In this document: piece by piece, positions 8,842 through 17,648 of the stretch
How positions within the stretch are numbered: position 1 is the first letter of the stretch
Layout: the number at the start of each line of letters is the position of its first letter
Source: Bacillota bacterium
Lineage (GTDB): Bacteria; Bacillota; Sulfobacillia; Sulfobacillales; Sulfobacillaceae
NCBI GenBank assembly: GCA_023511625.1
Contig: JAIMBD010000003.1
Coordinates: 124,001 to 188,000 of the forward strand
Direction of reading: 5' to 3'
Length of the DNA stretch: 64,000 bases
Notes under the pieces: generated by a model
What the model saw: only the letters and a program-made list of their open reading frames with translations
Databases searched by the model: none
What the model was told of the DNA's origin: nothing
Made by a program: the position numbers and the translations under genes

Positions 8842-9321
8842 ATGGAACCAGAACGGTTGCCCCCGTTTACCGCGCTGGGGGTCGGCGGGGAGCCGCTTGG
8901 CTCCGAGGTCATCGTCGCGCGCGCCCCATCTGTGCTGCTGCTCCTTCGGGGAACCCGCTGACCCTTTTGCCGGCGCCAGCTCGGGGAGCTGGGGGAACAC
9001 TGGGAAGAAGTGGCCGCATCGGGAGCTTTCGTGGTGGTGGTTGCGCCGGATTCTCCGCAACGCCTTCGCCAATGGGCGCTGCCGTGTCCGGCCATCGCGG
9101 ATCCAGAAGGGACCGTGTTGCGGGCGCTCGGTCAGGTCGTGGACTGGTGGCGGCTTGGGCGCATGCCGGGGGTCTTGGTGGTCGACCGCCAAGGGATGGT
9201 GCGCTGGCGGCATCAAGGTCGGTCCATGCGCGACGTGCCGACCGTCCAACAATGGCTTGCCGTCGTACGCCGCATCCAGGCCGGTGAGCCTAGTGCGCGC
9301 ATACCGCGGGACGACGCATGA
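8842..9321 (+). CDS. Peroxiredoxin-like thioredoxin-fold protein with in-frame TGA (candidate selenoprotein, UxxC)
   Basis: Read through one TGA at 8959-8961, this frame gives a 159-residue AhpC/TSA-type protein. It begins MEPERLPPFTALGVGG. The active-site segment is LLLLRGTR-TGA-PFCRRQLGEL, where relatives have a redox Cys (WCPFC), so the TGA falls on the first Cys of CxxC. Downstream parts are normal for the fold, such as VVVVAPDSPQRLRQWA, CPAIADPEGTVLRALGQ and PGVLVVDRQGMVRW. Codon character looks alike on both sides of the TGA. A perfect hairpin follows within 17 bases. The rival reading is an ordinary nonsense mutation beside a decayed transposase, and no Sec-insertion genes lie in this window to help decide. 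Confidence 0.6.
8976..8992 (+). promoter_or_regulatory. Candidate bacterial SECIS hairpin after the in-frame TGA
   Basis: CCAGCTC (8976-8982) and GAGCTGG (8986-8992) form a perfect seven-base stem around a GGG loop. The loop begins 22 bases after the TGA at 8959-8961. Known bacterial SECIS elements lie inside the coding region just after the UGA, with a small apical loop carrying a G in its first positions, roughly 16-37 bases from the UGA. The geometry fits. In G+C-rich DNA short perfect hairpins also arise by chance, so this supports rather than proves recoding. Confidence 0.5.
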
Positions 9322-9468
9322 GCGCGGGCTCCAACGGGAACCCTAAACGGTGGTTCGCAGTTGGTTTAGACGACGTCGGCCTTAGTGCCGGCGCCCAGCG
9401 GACTCGAAGACGACCAGGGGCACGGCCTTGGAGCCGGTTCATGAGGCCGCGTAAGGAGGCACCACCCA

Positions 9469-9945
9469 GTGATGGCAGAAAGCTACAGCGGGGTCCCCGC
9501 AGGTGCCGGGGCACCCGTCGGGCGCGACGGGTTCGAGCATCCCATCGAAGGGCTGATGCGCACCGCCATGGAGTCGATCAAGGGCATGATCGACGTCAAC
9601 ACGGTGGTCGGACAGGCCGTGGCGACTGCCGACGGCGGCACCATCATCCCGATTTCGAAGGTTTCGTTCGGCTTTGCCGCCGGAGGCGGCGAGTATTTCA
9701 GCAAATCTGGCCACGCCGAGCCGCGTCCGTTCGGAGGCGGCAGCGGGGCCGGAGTGACGGTCCATCCGGTCGGCTTCTTGGTGGTCAAAGGCGATACCGT
9801 ACGCCTGTTGTCGGTCGACCGCGGAGACCTCGTGGAGAGTCTAATGAACACGGCCCCGCAATTACTCGACCAGTTGCAGGAGTGGCTCGGTCGAGGCCGG
9901 GCCGCCAAGAGCGCGTCTGATGAGCCCGCCCCGCCTCCGGCATAA
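9469..9945 (+). CDS. ytfJ: GerW/YtfJ family sporulation protein
   Basis: A 158-residue member of the YtfJ (GerW) family, known from Bacillus as a spore protein needed for normal germination. It shows the family core: an N-terminal helix with HPIEGLMRTAMESIKGMID, then TVVGQAVATADGGTIIPISK, the glycine-rich GFAAGGGE segment, and AGVTVHPVGFLVVKG. GTG at 9469 and ATG at 9472 are both possible starts; AAGGAGG at 9453-9459 sits better for the GTG. The C-terminal tail is variable. It stands alone, with a hairpin just downstream separating it from the DNA-repair operon. Confidence 0.92.
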   Translation: MMAESYSGVPAGAGAPVGRDGFEHPIEGLMRTAMESIKGMIDVNTVVGQAVATADGGTIIPISKVSFGFAAGGGEYFSKSGHAEPRPFGGGSGAGVTVHPVGFLVVKGDTVRLLSVDRGDLVESLMNTAPQLLDQLQEWLGRGRAAKSASDEPAPPPA

Positions 9946-9964
9946 CCGCCGGGTTCCAGACCTT

Positions 9965-9990
9965 GGCCCCCTCCGGGGGGCCTTGCCATT
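9965..9990 (+). terminator. Probable terminator after ytfJ
   Basis: GGCCCCC (9965-9971) and GGGGGCC (9976-9982) form a seven-base stem with a four-base loop, followed by a weakly T-rich tail. It lies 20 bases after the ytfJ stop and before the Ku gene. The short T-run makes it a moderate call. Confidence 0.5.
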
Positions 9991-10061
9991 TCTCCCGCCG
10001 ATTGCCGGGCTGAAAGCCCTGGGGATTGACCCACCCTAGCCTTTGGGGAGGTGGGAGAGCC

Positions 10062-10865
10062 GTGCGCCCGGTGTTCCGGGGGGTTTTGGGCTTTGGCCTG
10101 GTGGCGATTCCGGTCGAGGTCTTCAAGGCGCTCGACGACGAGAAAGTCGGCCTGCATTGGATCCACCAAGCCTGCCATCATCGTATCCAGTACCAAAAAT
10201 GGTGTCCGCACTGCCAGCGTCCGGTGGCCAACGCGGAATTGGTAAAAGTGGCAGAGGTCGAACCCGGCGCCTGGGTCCCGGCTCCCGAACGGACGGCGCC
10301 GCCGGCCGATCGCGTCATCGGCGTGATGGGCTTTCTTGCTCCCGAGGCGGTCGACCCGCTGCTTTACAAAAGCGCCTACTGGGTCGGGCCCGGACGCGGG
10401 GGCGCCAAACCCTACCGGGTCCTTTTGCAAGCCATGCAGGCGCAAGGAGTGGCCGCCTTGGCCCGCGCGGAGTGGCGAGCCGAGCCCCAGTTGGCCTTGG
10501 TGCGCGTGGTGGAAAAGCGAACGTTGGCCTTGCACACCCTGTACTGGCCGGAAAGCCTGCGCTTGGCCGGGATGGAGCTTGGAGACCAAGCGGTGTCGGT
10601 CAGCCCCAAGGAGGCTGAACTGGCGGAGCGTCTGATCGGGGCCATGCGCATCGGGTTCGACCCCAAGGCGTATCCCAACGAAGCGCGGGCCGCATGGTGG
10701 CGTGCGGTGGAAGAGCGGGCCAAGACCGATCTCATCCGGGCCCCGGCAGCGGAGACGTGGGTGGCCGGACCGGCTATGGCCGACCTGTTGGACCGTCTAG
10801 AGGCGTCGCTCAAGGCGAAGTCCTCACCACGGGGGCGGCGCGCGAAGAAGGTGGGCGAACGATGA
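10062..10865 (+). CDS. ku: Non-homologous end joining protein Ku
   Basis: Bacterial Ku forms a homodimeric ring on broken DNA ends and recruits LigD. This 267-residue protein begins RPVFRGVLGFGLVAIPVEVF, the standard Ku start, and keeps the EKVGLHWIHQACHHRIQYQKWCP region with paired Cys and His. The length is near the family norm of about 260-300. The open frame starts earlier, but GTG at 10062 follows a GGGGAGGTGGGAG ribosome site and gives the family N-terminus. Its stop overlaps the next start as ATGA. It is the first of four coupled genes forming an end-joining operon. Confidence 0.97.
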   Translation: MRPVFRGVLGFGLVAIPVEVFKALDDEKVGLHWIHQACHHRIQYQKWCPHCQRPVANAELVKVAEVEPGAWVPAPERTAPPADRVIGVMGFLAPEAVDPLLYKSAYWVGPGRGGAKPYRVLLQAMQAQGVAALARAEWRAEPQLALVRVVEKRTLALHTLYWPESLRLAGMELGDQAVSVSPKEAELAERLIGAMRIGFDPKAYPNEARAAWWRAVEERAKTDLIRAPAAETWVAGPAMADLLDRLEASLKAKSSPRGRRAKKVGER

Positions 10866-11623
10866 GCGCCGACAGCGCCCCAGGGTTTGTGCCGCCCATG
10901 CTGGCGGTTCCCTATCCTCGACCCTTCACCGATGCCCGGTGGTGGTTTGAGGTCAAGTGGGACGGGTGGCGGACGGTGGTGAACACGGTGGGGTCGCCCC
11001 GCGCGTACTCCCGGCGCGGACAGGATCTCACTGCCCGTCTTCCGGGACTGGCCGCGCTGGTGCGCGATCTGCCGACCGGCGCCATCTTTGACGGGGAGAT
11101 CATCCGCTGGGACGACTGGGGCGAGGATGGATCCTCGCTGTTTCGGGGTCCCGTCGGCCTCATTCTGTTTGATTGCTTGTATTTTCGGGATGTCTGGCGA
11201 CTTGACTGCCCCCTCCAAACGCGCCGTCGGCTGCTGCAAGACATTGTCGTACCGCAGCACGGCGCCGTCCGCGTCGCGCCCGGCGCCCTCGAGGCCGGGG
11301 AGGCACTGTGGCAGACGGTGGTGGCCTTTGGCCTGGAAGGGATGATGGCCAAGCGCTGGGACAGCCGGTATCGGCCTGGCGCGCGCAGTCCCGAATGGCG
11401 CAAGGTCTTGAATCTCCAATCCCAGTGGTTTCCCGTCGTCGAGGTGGAGCCTTACGCCGATGGCGTGCGCTGGCTCGTGGCCGATCTCGGGGGACAGGTG
11501 GTGGCGCGCCTGCCCCGACCTGCCGGCGGGCCGCGGCCGGGCCGGGTATTGCTCGGGTATCGGGGGCGGACCCGCCGCGGGTCCCTGCGCCACGCCCGGG
11601 TCTTGGCCTGGGAGCCGCGATGA
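10862..11623 (+). CDS. ligD: ATP-dependent DNA ligase (LigD ligase-domain protein)
   Basis: A 253-residue ATP-dependent ligase equivalent to the ligase domain of LigD, sealing nicks during end joining. Lys32 in EVKWDGW is the predicted nucleophile that takes AMP. Later motifs are FDGEII, LEGMMAKR and WRKVL. The C-terminal OB-fold part is short. In many bacteria this domain is fused to the polymerase domain, and often to a phosphoesterase domain; here ligase and polymerase are separate genes and no phosphoesterase domain is seen. ATGA overlaps on both sides indicate coupled translation with Ku and the polymerase. Confidence 0.93.
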   Translation: MSADSAPGFVPPMLAVPYPRPFTDARWWFEVKWDGWRTVVNTVGSPRAYSRRGQDLTARLPGLAALVRDLPTGAIFDGEIIRWDDWGEDGSSLFRGPVGLILFDCLYFRDVWRLDCPLQTRRRLLQDIVVPQHGAVRVAPGALEAGEALWQTVVAFGLEGMMAKRWDSRYRPGARSPEWRKVLNLQSQWFPVVEVEPYADGVRWLVADLGGQVVARLPRPAGGPRPGRVLLGYRGRTRRGSLRHARVLAWEPR

Positions 11624-12459
11624 GGATCCCCATCCCGCACCCCGAGCGGGTGATGTTTCCCCAAGCGCGCGTCACGCGCCTAGAGATGGTGGCGTATTAC
11701 CGGGCCGTGGCGCCGTTTTGTCTTCCGCACTGGCGCGGGCGGGCACTGACGGTGGTGCGTTGGCCCCAGGGGATTAACGGCGCCCACTTTTATCAACGAT
11801 ACCTCCGCCCAGACAGTCGGGAGGCCATCACGATAGACGGCGAAGCTCAGCTGATGTGGTGGGTCGGACAAGGGGCCGTGGAGTTCCACGTCCCGTTGGG
11901 CCCAAAACAAGACCCTCTGGGGCACGATTGGGCCGTCCTCGACCTGGATCCCCATCCACCTGCAGGGTGGCGGGAGGTGGTGCAGGTGGCGGAAATCTTT
12001 CTTGAACTGTTCGAGACCGTCGGCGTTCCCACCTATCTCAAGACCTCCGGGCGTTCGGGATTGCACCTATACCTGCCCGTCGAACCTACCCCGGCCGACG
12101 AGCTGACGGCGATGTTGGCCAAGCTTTGCCGAGCCGTGGCCGATCGGTTCTCCCCCTGGGCCACCGTCGAGCGGCTTCGGAACCGGCGCGGTGGTCGCGT
12201 CTACCTGGATTACCTGCAGAATGGAGGGCAGCGGACTATGGTGGGAGTCTTTTCTTTGCGGGGGACCCCCGATGCGCGGGTATCCACGCCTATCGCGCCA
12301 TCGGAATTGGGGGTAGCGCCGGAGGCGTACACGCTGCGCCGGGTGGCCGCCGAGGCGGCCGAGCGAGCGCGCTGGTTCCCTTCGCATCCGCTGCGGGTGG
12401 CGCTCCGGGACCGCCTTCAGGCCTTGACGGAAGGCGTGCCGAAAAGGTGGGGACGATGA
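11620..12459 (+). CDS. ligD: LigD-type primase-polymerase
   Basis: A 279-residue archaeo-eukaryotic primase-like polymerase equivalent to the polymerase domain of LigD. It fills gaps, preferring ribonucleotides, before ligation. Signature segments are HPERVMFP near the start, HFYQRY, WAVLDLDPH with the metal-binding Asp pair, LKTSGRSGLHLY and VYLDYLQNG. It starts at an ATGA overlap with the ligase gene and ends in an ATGA overlap with the helicase gene. Normal length for a stand-alone polymerase domain. It is the second half of a split LigD. Confidence 0.95.
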   Translation: MRIPIPHPERVMFPQARVTRLEMVAYYRAVAPFCLPHWRGRALTVVRWPQGINGAHFYQRYLRPDSREAITIDGEAQLMWWVGQGAVEFHVPLGPKQDPLGHDWAVLDLDPHPPAGWREVVQVAEIFLELFETVGVPTYLKTSGRSGLHLYLPVEPTPADELTAMLAKLCRAVADRFSPWATVERLRNRRGGRVYLDYLQNGGQRTMVGVFSLRGTPDARVSTPIAPSELGVAPEAYTLRRVAAEAAERARWFPSHPLRVALRDRLQALTEGVPKRWGR

Positions 12460-14060
12460 GCGGGACGCCAGAGGCCCTGTGCCGGCGCTTGAAGGCGTGG
12501 CCTTATCTCGAGGCCTGGGTGGCCGAGGGGCGCCTTGCCATGCATCCCCACCAGGTCGAGGCTGCGCTCTCGGTGGTGGAACGGCTCGGCGGCTCGGCCA
12601 TTTTGGCCGATGAGGTGGGTCTCGGCAAGACCATCGAAACCGGCCTCATCCTGGCCGAGATGAAGGCGCGCGGGCAGATCGCCAACGCGTTGATCTTGAC
12701 GCCGGCCGGTCTTGTCAGTCAGTGGCGGGCCGAGTTGGAACACCGGTTCGGCTTTGTGGCCTCGGCATCGCCCCGCGAGTCGGGTTGGCTCTGGATTTTC
12801 TCCCTTGACGCGGCCAAACGCTCGCCCTTGCGCGAGCAACTCCAAGCGGTGTGGTGGGACGTGGTGGTGGTGGACGAGGCCCACCACCTCAAGAACGCCG
12901 AGACGCAGAACTATCAGCTGGTGGCTGGGTTGTGGCGGCGCCACCTGTTGCTTTTGACCGCGACGCCCATGGAAAACCGGCTGACTGAACTCTACAACTT
13001 GGTCAACCTGGTCAAGCCGGGCGCCTTCGGTTCGTACCTGCGGTTTTACCGCGAATTCATCTTGGCCCCCCGCACTCCCAAATCTGCGCGCCACCTGCGC
13101 CGCCTATTGGGGCAAGTGATGGTCCGCAACCGGCGCACCGACGTGGGGCAACCATTGCCCCCGCGGCGGGTGGCGCTTTGGCCCGTCACCCTGACGGCTC
13201 CCGAACGCACCCTCTACGACCGGTTGACGGCAGGGCTGCGCCAAGAATACCGGCGCCGGGTGGCGGCGCAACAGACCTGGTTACCGCTCATGGCCATGCA
13301 GCGCCAACTGTGTTCCAGCCCCCAGGCCCTGTTGCCCACCTTGGAGCGGCAGACTTGGCTCGGCCCTGAACACCCCGAGTTGGTGGCGCTGGCTCGCGCC
13401 ATTCCCCGCGCGGCCAAGGTCGGCCAAGTCGTGGAGTTGGCGCGGCATTTCGGCGGACCGCTGTTGGTGTTCAGCGAATTTCGGGCTTCCTGCCGGGCCT
13501 TGGCCGAGGCCCTCGAGGAAGCGGCCATCCCGGCCCGCGTGTTTGACGGCGGGTTAGGGCCGCGTCAACGCGATGCCTTGGTAGACTGGTTCTGGACCGA
13601 AGGCGGGGTATTGGTCTCCACCGAAGCCGGAGGACAGGGGCTGAACCTGCAATGCTGTCACCGTTTGGTGAACTTTGACCTGCCTTGGAATCCCATGCGC
13701 ATCGAGCAGCGCATCGGGCGAATCCATCGACTGGGGCAATCACAGCCGGTGGAGATCGTCAACCTGTACGCCGAGGCCACCATCGAAGAAGACATCTTGC
13801 ACCTGTTGCATGAGAAGATCGACCTCTTTCGCCAGGTCGTCGGAGAGCTCGACGTCATCCTCCGCCATCTCGAGCGCCGCGGCAGTTTTCAAGCTCGCCT
13901 CATTGACATTTTCTTGGGCGAGGAGGACCGTGCCCGCGTCGAGGCGGCCTTAGACCGCCTGGGCCGGGAATTTCGCGCCGCGCGGCAGCGCATGACCTGG
14001 CCTAGCGAGGAGGAACGGCCTTCCCGCACGGCCGTGCCGTCAGGCAGCGGGAGACGTTAA
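12456..14060 (+). CDS. SNF2/RapA-like DEAH helicase coupled to the NHEJ genes
   Basis: A 534-residue Swi2/Snf2-type ATPase. Motif I is ADEVGLGKTIETGLI, motif II is VVVDEAHHLKN, and the C-terminal lobe has STEAGGQGLNLQ and RIEQRIGRIHRLGQ. The architecture is close to RapA and to small SNF2 proteins, but without RapA's large flanking domains. The start at 12456 overlaps the polymerase stop as ATGA; the longer open frame lies inside the polymerase gene. Coupling to ku and ligD suggests it clears or remodels protein-bound ends, which is an inference. Its stop overlaps the convergent menA stop by four bases. Confidence 0.9.
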   Translation: MSGTPEALCRRLKAWPYLEAWVAEGRLAMHPHQVEAALSVVERLGGSAILADEVGLGKTIETGLILAEMKARGQIANALILTPAGLVSQWRAELEHRFGFVASASPRESGWLWIFSLDAAKRSPLREQLQAVWWDVVVVDEAHHLKNAETQNYQLVAGLWRRHLLLLTATPMENRLTELYNLVNLVKPGAFGSYLRFYREFILAPRTPKSARHLRRLLGQVMVRNRRTDVGQPLPPRRVALWPVTLTAPERTLYDRLTAGLRQEYRRRVAAQQTWLPLMAMQRQLCSSPQALLPTLERQTWLGPEHPELVALARAIPRAAKVGQVVELARHFGGPLLVFSEFRASCRALAEALEEAAIPARVFDGGLGPRQRDALVDWFWTEGGVLVSTEAGGQGLNLQCCHRLVNFDLPWNPMRIEQRIGRIHRLGQSQPVEIVNLYAEATIEEDILHLLHEKIDLFRQVVGELDVILRHLERRGSFQARLIDIFLGEEDRARVEAALDRLGREFRAARQRMTWPSEEERPSRTAVPSGSGRR

Positions 14061-14953
14061 TGCCCGCCGGTCAGGCCGGCGAGAAAAAGCCCGCCCACCA
14101 AAGCCAAGCCGTACTGGAGGTGGGTTTGGGCAGTCAAGGCCATGCCCCGCGCGCCTTCCCCGTGCCGGAAGGCGCGGAGGCTGTGCCAGGCAGTGGGCGC
14201 GGCCAAGACGGCCAGAAGCCCGCCCCAGGTCAGGTATCCCGCCAGTATCAACCCCACCGTCCACAATCCGGCGACGAGATACACCATGGCCAAAAACCGC
14301 CAGCCTCTCTGCATCCCCAAGCCAATGGCCAGCGTCCGCCGGCCCCGGGCGCGGTCCTGGTCGAGGTCTCGAAGGTTGTTGGCGAAGAGGATGGCGGCCA
14401 CCAGCAGCGCGATGGGCCCGGAATCGAGCCACGCCGCCGCCCCCCAGTGTCCCGCCTGGAGGTCATAGGCCACGCCGAGGATAAAAGGCCCCATGAAGAC
14501 AGCCACCACCAATTCGCCAAAGGGGCCGTAGGCCACCGGGCGCGGCCCCCCGGAATAACTCCAGCCGGCGAGGACACTGAGGCCCCCCAGCCACCAAAGC
14601 CAGCTGCCCATCCGATAGCCGAGCCAGAGCCCCCCGGCCACCGCCAAGGCCACCGCCGTCCACGCCCCAAGCCACACCGCTTTCGGCGGCACTCCGTCGC
14701 GCACAATCGCTCCGGCGATGCCTAACGACTCCGCCGTGTCGAGTCCTCGGCGCCAGTCGTAGTATTCGTTGAACATGTTGGTGGCGCCTTGCATCAAAAG
14801 ACAGATGCCTAAAAACACCAGAAAGAGGCCGGGGCGAAAGTGACCGGCCCGCTCGGCTCCCAGCACGGTGCCTGCCAGCACCGGCACCAGCGAAGCGGTG
14901 AGCGTTAACGGCCGAAACAATTTCCAACCGATTCGGACCCTGCGGAGCAACAC
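14057..14953 (-). CDS. menA: 1,4-dihydroxy-2-naphthoate polyprenyltransferase (UbiA family)
   Basis: MenA attaches the polyprenyl tail to dihydroxynaphthoate in the membrane during menaquinone synthesis. The 298-residue protein has about eight hydrophobic helices and both Asp-rich motifs: NMFNEYYDWRRGLDT and NNLRDLDQDRARGRRTLA. The second is the MenA rather than the UbiA form. GTG at 14953 follows AGGGAGG and is chosen over upstream ATG codons that lack ribosome sites. It is divergent from menB and menE, so the three menaquinone genes share one locus. Menaquinone would feed the Nar complex encoded at the start of the window. Confidence 0.93.
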   Translation of the reverse strand: MLLRRVRIGWKLFRPLTLTASLVPVLAGTVLGAERAGHFRPGLFLVFLGICLLMQGATNMFNEYYDWRRGLDTAESLGIAGAIVRDGVPPKAVWLGAWTAVALAVAGGLWLGYRMGSWLWWLGGLSVLAGWSYSGGPRPVAYGPFGELVVAVFMGPFILGVAYDLQAGHWGAAAWLDSGPIALLVAAILFANNLRDLDQDRARGRRTLAIGLGMQRGWRFLAMVYLVAGLWTVGLILAGYLTWGGLLAVLAAPTAWHSLRAFRHGEGARGMALTAQTHLQYGLALVGGLFLAGLTGGH

Positions 14954-15004
14954 GGCACGACCTCCCTCAAGGCGAGGCATAGAGGTGAACATAGGTTCGG
15001 CGGT

Positions 15005-15013
15005 ATTGTACCA
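15005..15013 (-). promoter_or_regulatory. Possible extended -10 promoter of menA
   Basis: On the minus strand TGG is followed directly by TACAAT (complement of 15005-15010), an extended -10 arrangement, about 50 bases upstream of the menA GTG. No good -35 box is visible, which is common for extended -10 promoters. Confidence 0.4.
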
Positions 15014-15131
15014 CCGATGGGAAACGGGTAACAGCGGCAACCCGTGAACTGGCTTTAGGCGGCCTGCAGGGAAAGCCGCTTCCTTAGGCTCCAGCCCAGG
15101 CCTGGCTTTTTGCCAAACGCGTCCTGGCGCG

Positions 15132-15160
15132 TTGACGGTGCGGCGTCGGTGGCCCATAAT
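15132..15160 (+). promoter_or_regulatory. SigA-type promoter of menB-menE
   Basis: TTGACG (15132-15137) and CATAAT (15155-15160) are separated by 17 bases, a near-consensus vegetative promoter. It lies 40 bases before the menB ATG, which has a strong GGAGGTGAGG ribosome site. Confidence 0.7.
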
Positions 15161-15199
15161 GAGCGGTGAACGGACGTTCATTTTGCCGGAGGTGAGGAC

Positions 15200-16015
<816 letters not shown>

Positions 16016-16021
16016 CCCGCG

Positions 16022-17497
16022 ATGCAGTGGGATTGGATTCGCGTCCAGGCGGAGCGCACGCCTGATCTGGTGGCGATCGAGGTCGGCGGGTGCCGGTGGA
16101 CCTATGCCGATTTCGACGCGCGGGTTGGGCGCGCCGCCGGGTGGTTAACCGACCAGGCGGTGAGGCCGCACGACCGCGTGGCGGTACACCTTCCCCCCGG
16201 CATCCGGTGGGTCGAGCTTCTCTTTGCGGCGGTGCGGCTTCGGGCCACGGTGGTCCCGCTCAACCTGCGTTGGACTGCGGCAGAGTTGGGCCGCGTGCTC
16301 CGCGACGTAGAACCGGCTGCAGTGATTACCGACTCCCAAGGCGCGCAGAAGGTGGCCGCAGCCTGGAAGGGCCCGACTGCGGTGGTCGCCGATGACGGCG
16401 CTCCTTTTCCATCCACGGCTTCCTTGGCGGCTGCCGATCCCCCCGACGGCCAGGATTTGCAAAGCATCCTCTACACTTCGGGCACGACAGGCGTGCCGAA
16501 GGGGGCCACCATTCGCCTAGAGCAGCATTTTTGGGCCGCCTTGGGCTCCATGTTGCGCCTCGGGCACCTGCCCGACGACGCCTGGCTGCTCTGCATGCCG
16601 CTCTTCCATGTGGGGGGGCAAGCCATCCTGTTCCGGGCCGCTTTGGCCGGAACCCGCGTGGTGATCCATCCCCGCTTTGATGCCCGGGCAGTGGCGGAGG
16701 CCCTGACCGACGGCTCGGTCACCTTGGTGTCCTTGGTGCCGACCATGTTGCGGCGGGTCTTGGAGGTTCTTCCCGGGCCGGTTTCCCCCCGCCTGCGGGC
16801 GGTGTTGCTGGGCGGTGGTCCGGCCCCGCCCGACTGGGTCCGCGCCGCCCGCGCCCGCGGCTTGCCGATCCGGCTCACTTACGGTTTGACCGAGACTTGT
16901 GCCCAGGTGGCTACCGAGGGCGGTGAGGTGGAGGCACCCGATGGGGCCGTCGGTCGCCCGCTGGCGTTTGCCGAAGTGGCCATCACGGCCTGGGAGGGGC
17001 CGTTCCGGCCGTTGCCGCCCGGGGCAGTGGGGGAGATTGTGGTGCGGGGGCCCCAAGTGACCACAGGGTACTGGAAGGGCGCGGCGCCCGGCCGCTTTTC
17101 ACCCGACGGCTGGTTTTACACCGGCGACATCGGGTGGATGGACGCGGCCGGTTGGCTCCACGTGCTCGACCGGCGCCTCGACCTCATCATCTCCGGCGGG
17201 GAGAACGTCTATCCCGCCGAGGTAGAGGCGGCCATCATGGCCCATCCTGCCGTGGAGGCGGCGGCGGTGGTGCCAAAGCCAGACCCCGAATGGGGTCAGG
17301 TGCCGGTGGCCTTTGTGGTCAGGCGCAGCGGGTGGGCAGTGGGGGACACAGAGCTGATCCGGTTTCTCGAGCACCGCCTGGCGGGGTACAAGGTGCCACG
17401 TCGCATCTGGTTCGTCGAGCAGTTGCCGATGACCGGCAGCGGAAAAGTGGCGCGACACCGGCTGCGGGCTTGGGCGGAACGGGGCCGCGAGCCTTAA
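16022..17497 (+). CDS. menE: o-succinylbenzoate-CoA ligase
   Basis: MenE activates o-succinylbenzoate with ATP and CoA, making the substrate of MenB. The 491-residue protein is an adenylate-forming enzyme with the P-loop YTSGTTGVPKGA, the YGLTETCAQVAT motif, the hinge region DRRLDLIISGGENVYPAEVE and the C-terminal Lys in TGSGKVARH. Other acyl-CoA ligases share these motifs. The MenE assignment comes from its coupling to menB and the moderate length. No menC, menD or menF is in the window. Confidence 0.88.
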   Translation: MQWDWIRVQAERTPDLVAIEVGGCRWTYADFDARVGRAAGWLTDQAVRPHDRVAVHLPPGIRWVELLFAAVRLRATVVPLNLRWTAAELGRVLRDVEPAAVITDSQGAQKVAAAWKGPTAVVADDGAPFPSTASLAAADPPDGQDLQSILYTSGTTGVPKGATIRLEQHFWAALGSMLRLGHLPDDAWLLCMPLFHVGGQAILFRAALAGTRVVIHPRFDARAVAEALTDGSVTLVSLVPTMLRRVLEVLPGPVSPRLRAVLLGGGPAPPDWVRAARARGLPIRLTYGLTETCAQVATEGGEVEAPDGAVGRPLAFAEVAITAWEGPFRPLPPGAVGEIVVRGPQVTTGYWKGAAPGRFSPDGWFYTGDIGWMDAAGWLHVLDRRLDLIISGGENVYPAEVEAAIMAHPAVEAAAVVPKPDPEWGQVPVAFVVRRSGWAVGDTELIRFLEHRLAGYKVPRRIWFVEQLPMTGSGKVARHRLRAWAERGREP

Positions 17498-17648
17498 AGG
17501 GCGCCGGCGTGAAGCCGGGCAGATCGCCTGGTGGCGAAGGGAGCAGTCCCCGAAGCCGTCTTGCGGTCTTTCTAGCTTGGCTTGGTTTCTCGCGTTTTTG
17601 AATGCATCTTTGGATTCATCGATGATCTTCGAGGAGGCCATACGAGCG

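Noticed and set aside
9010-9321. A short separate gene starting at the ATG after the TGA
   Set aside because: It would begin inside the thioredoxin fold and lose the active-site strand; no ribosome site precedes it. The read-through frame from 8842 explains the sequence better.
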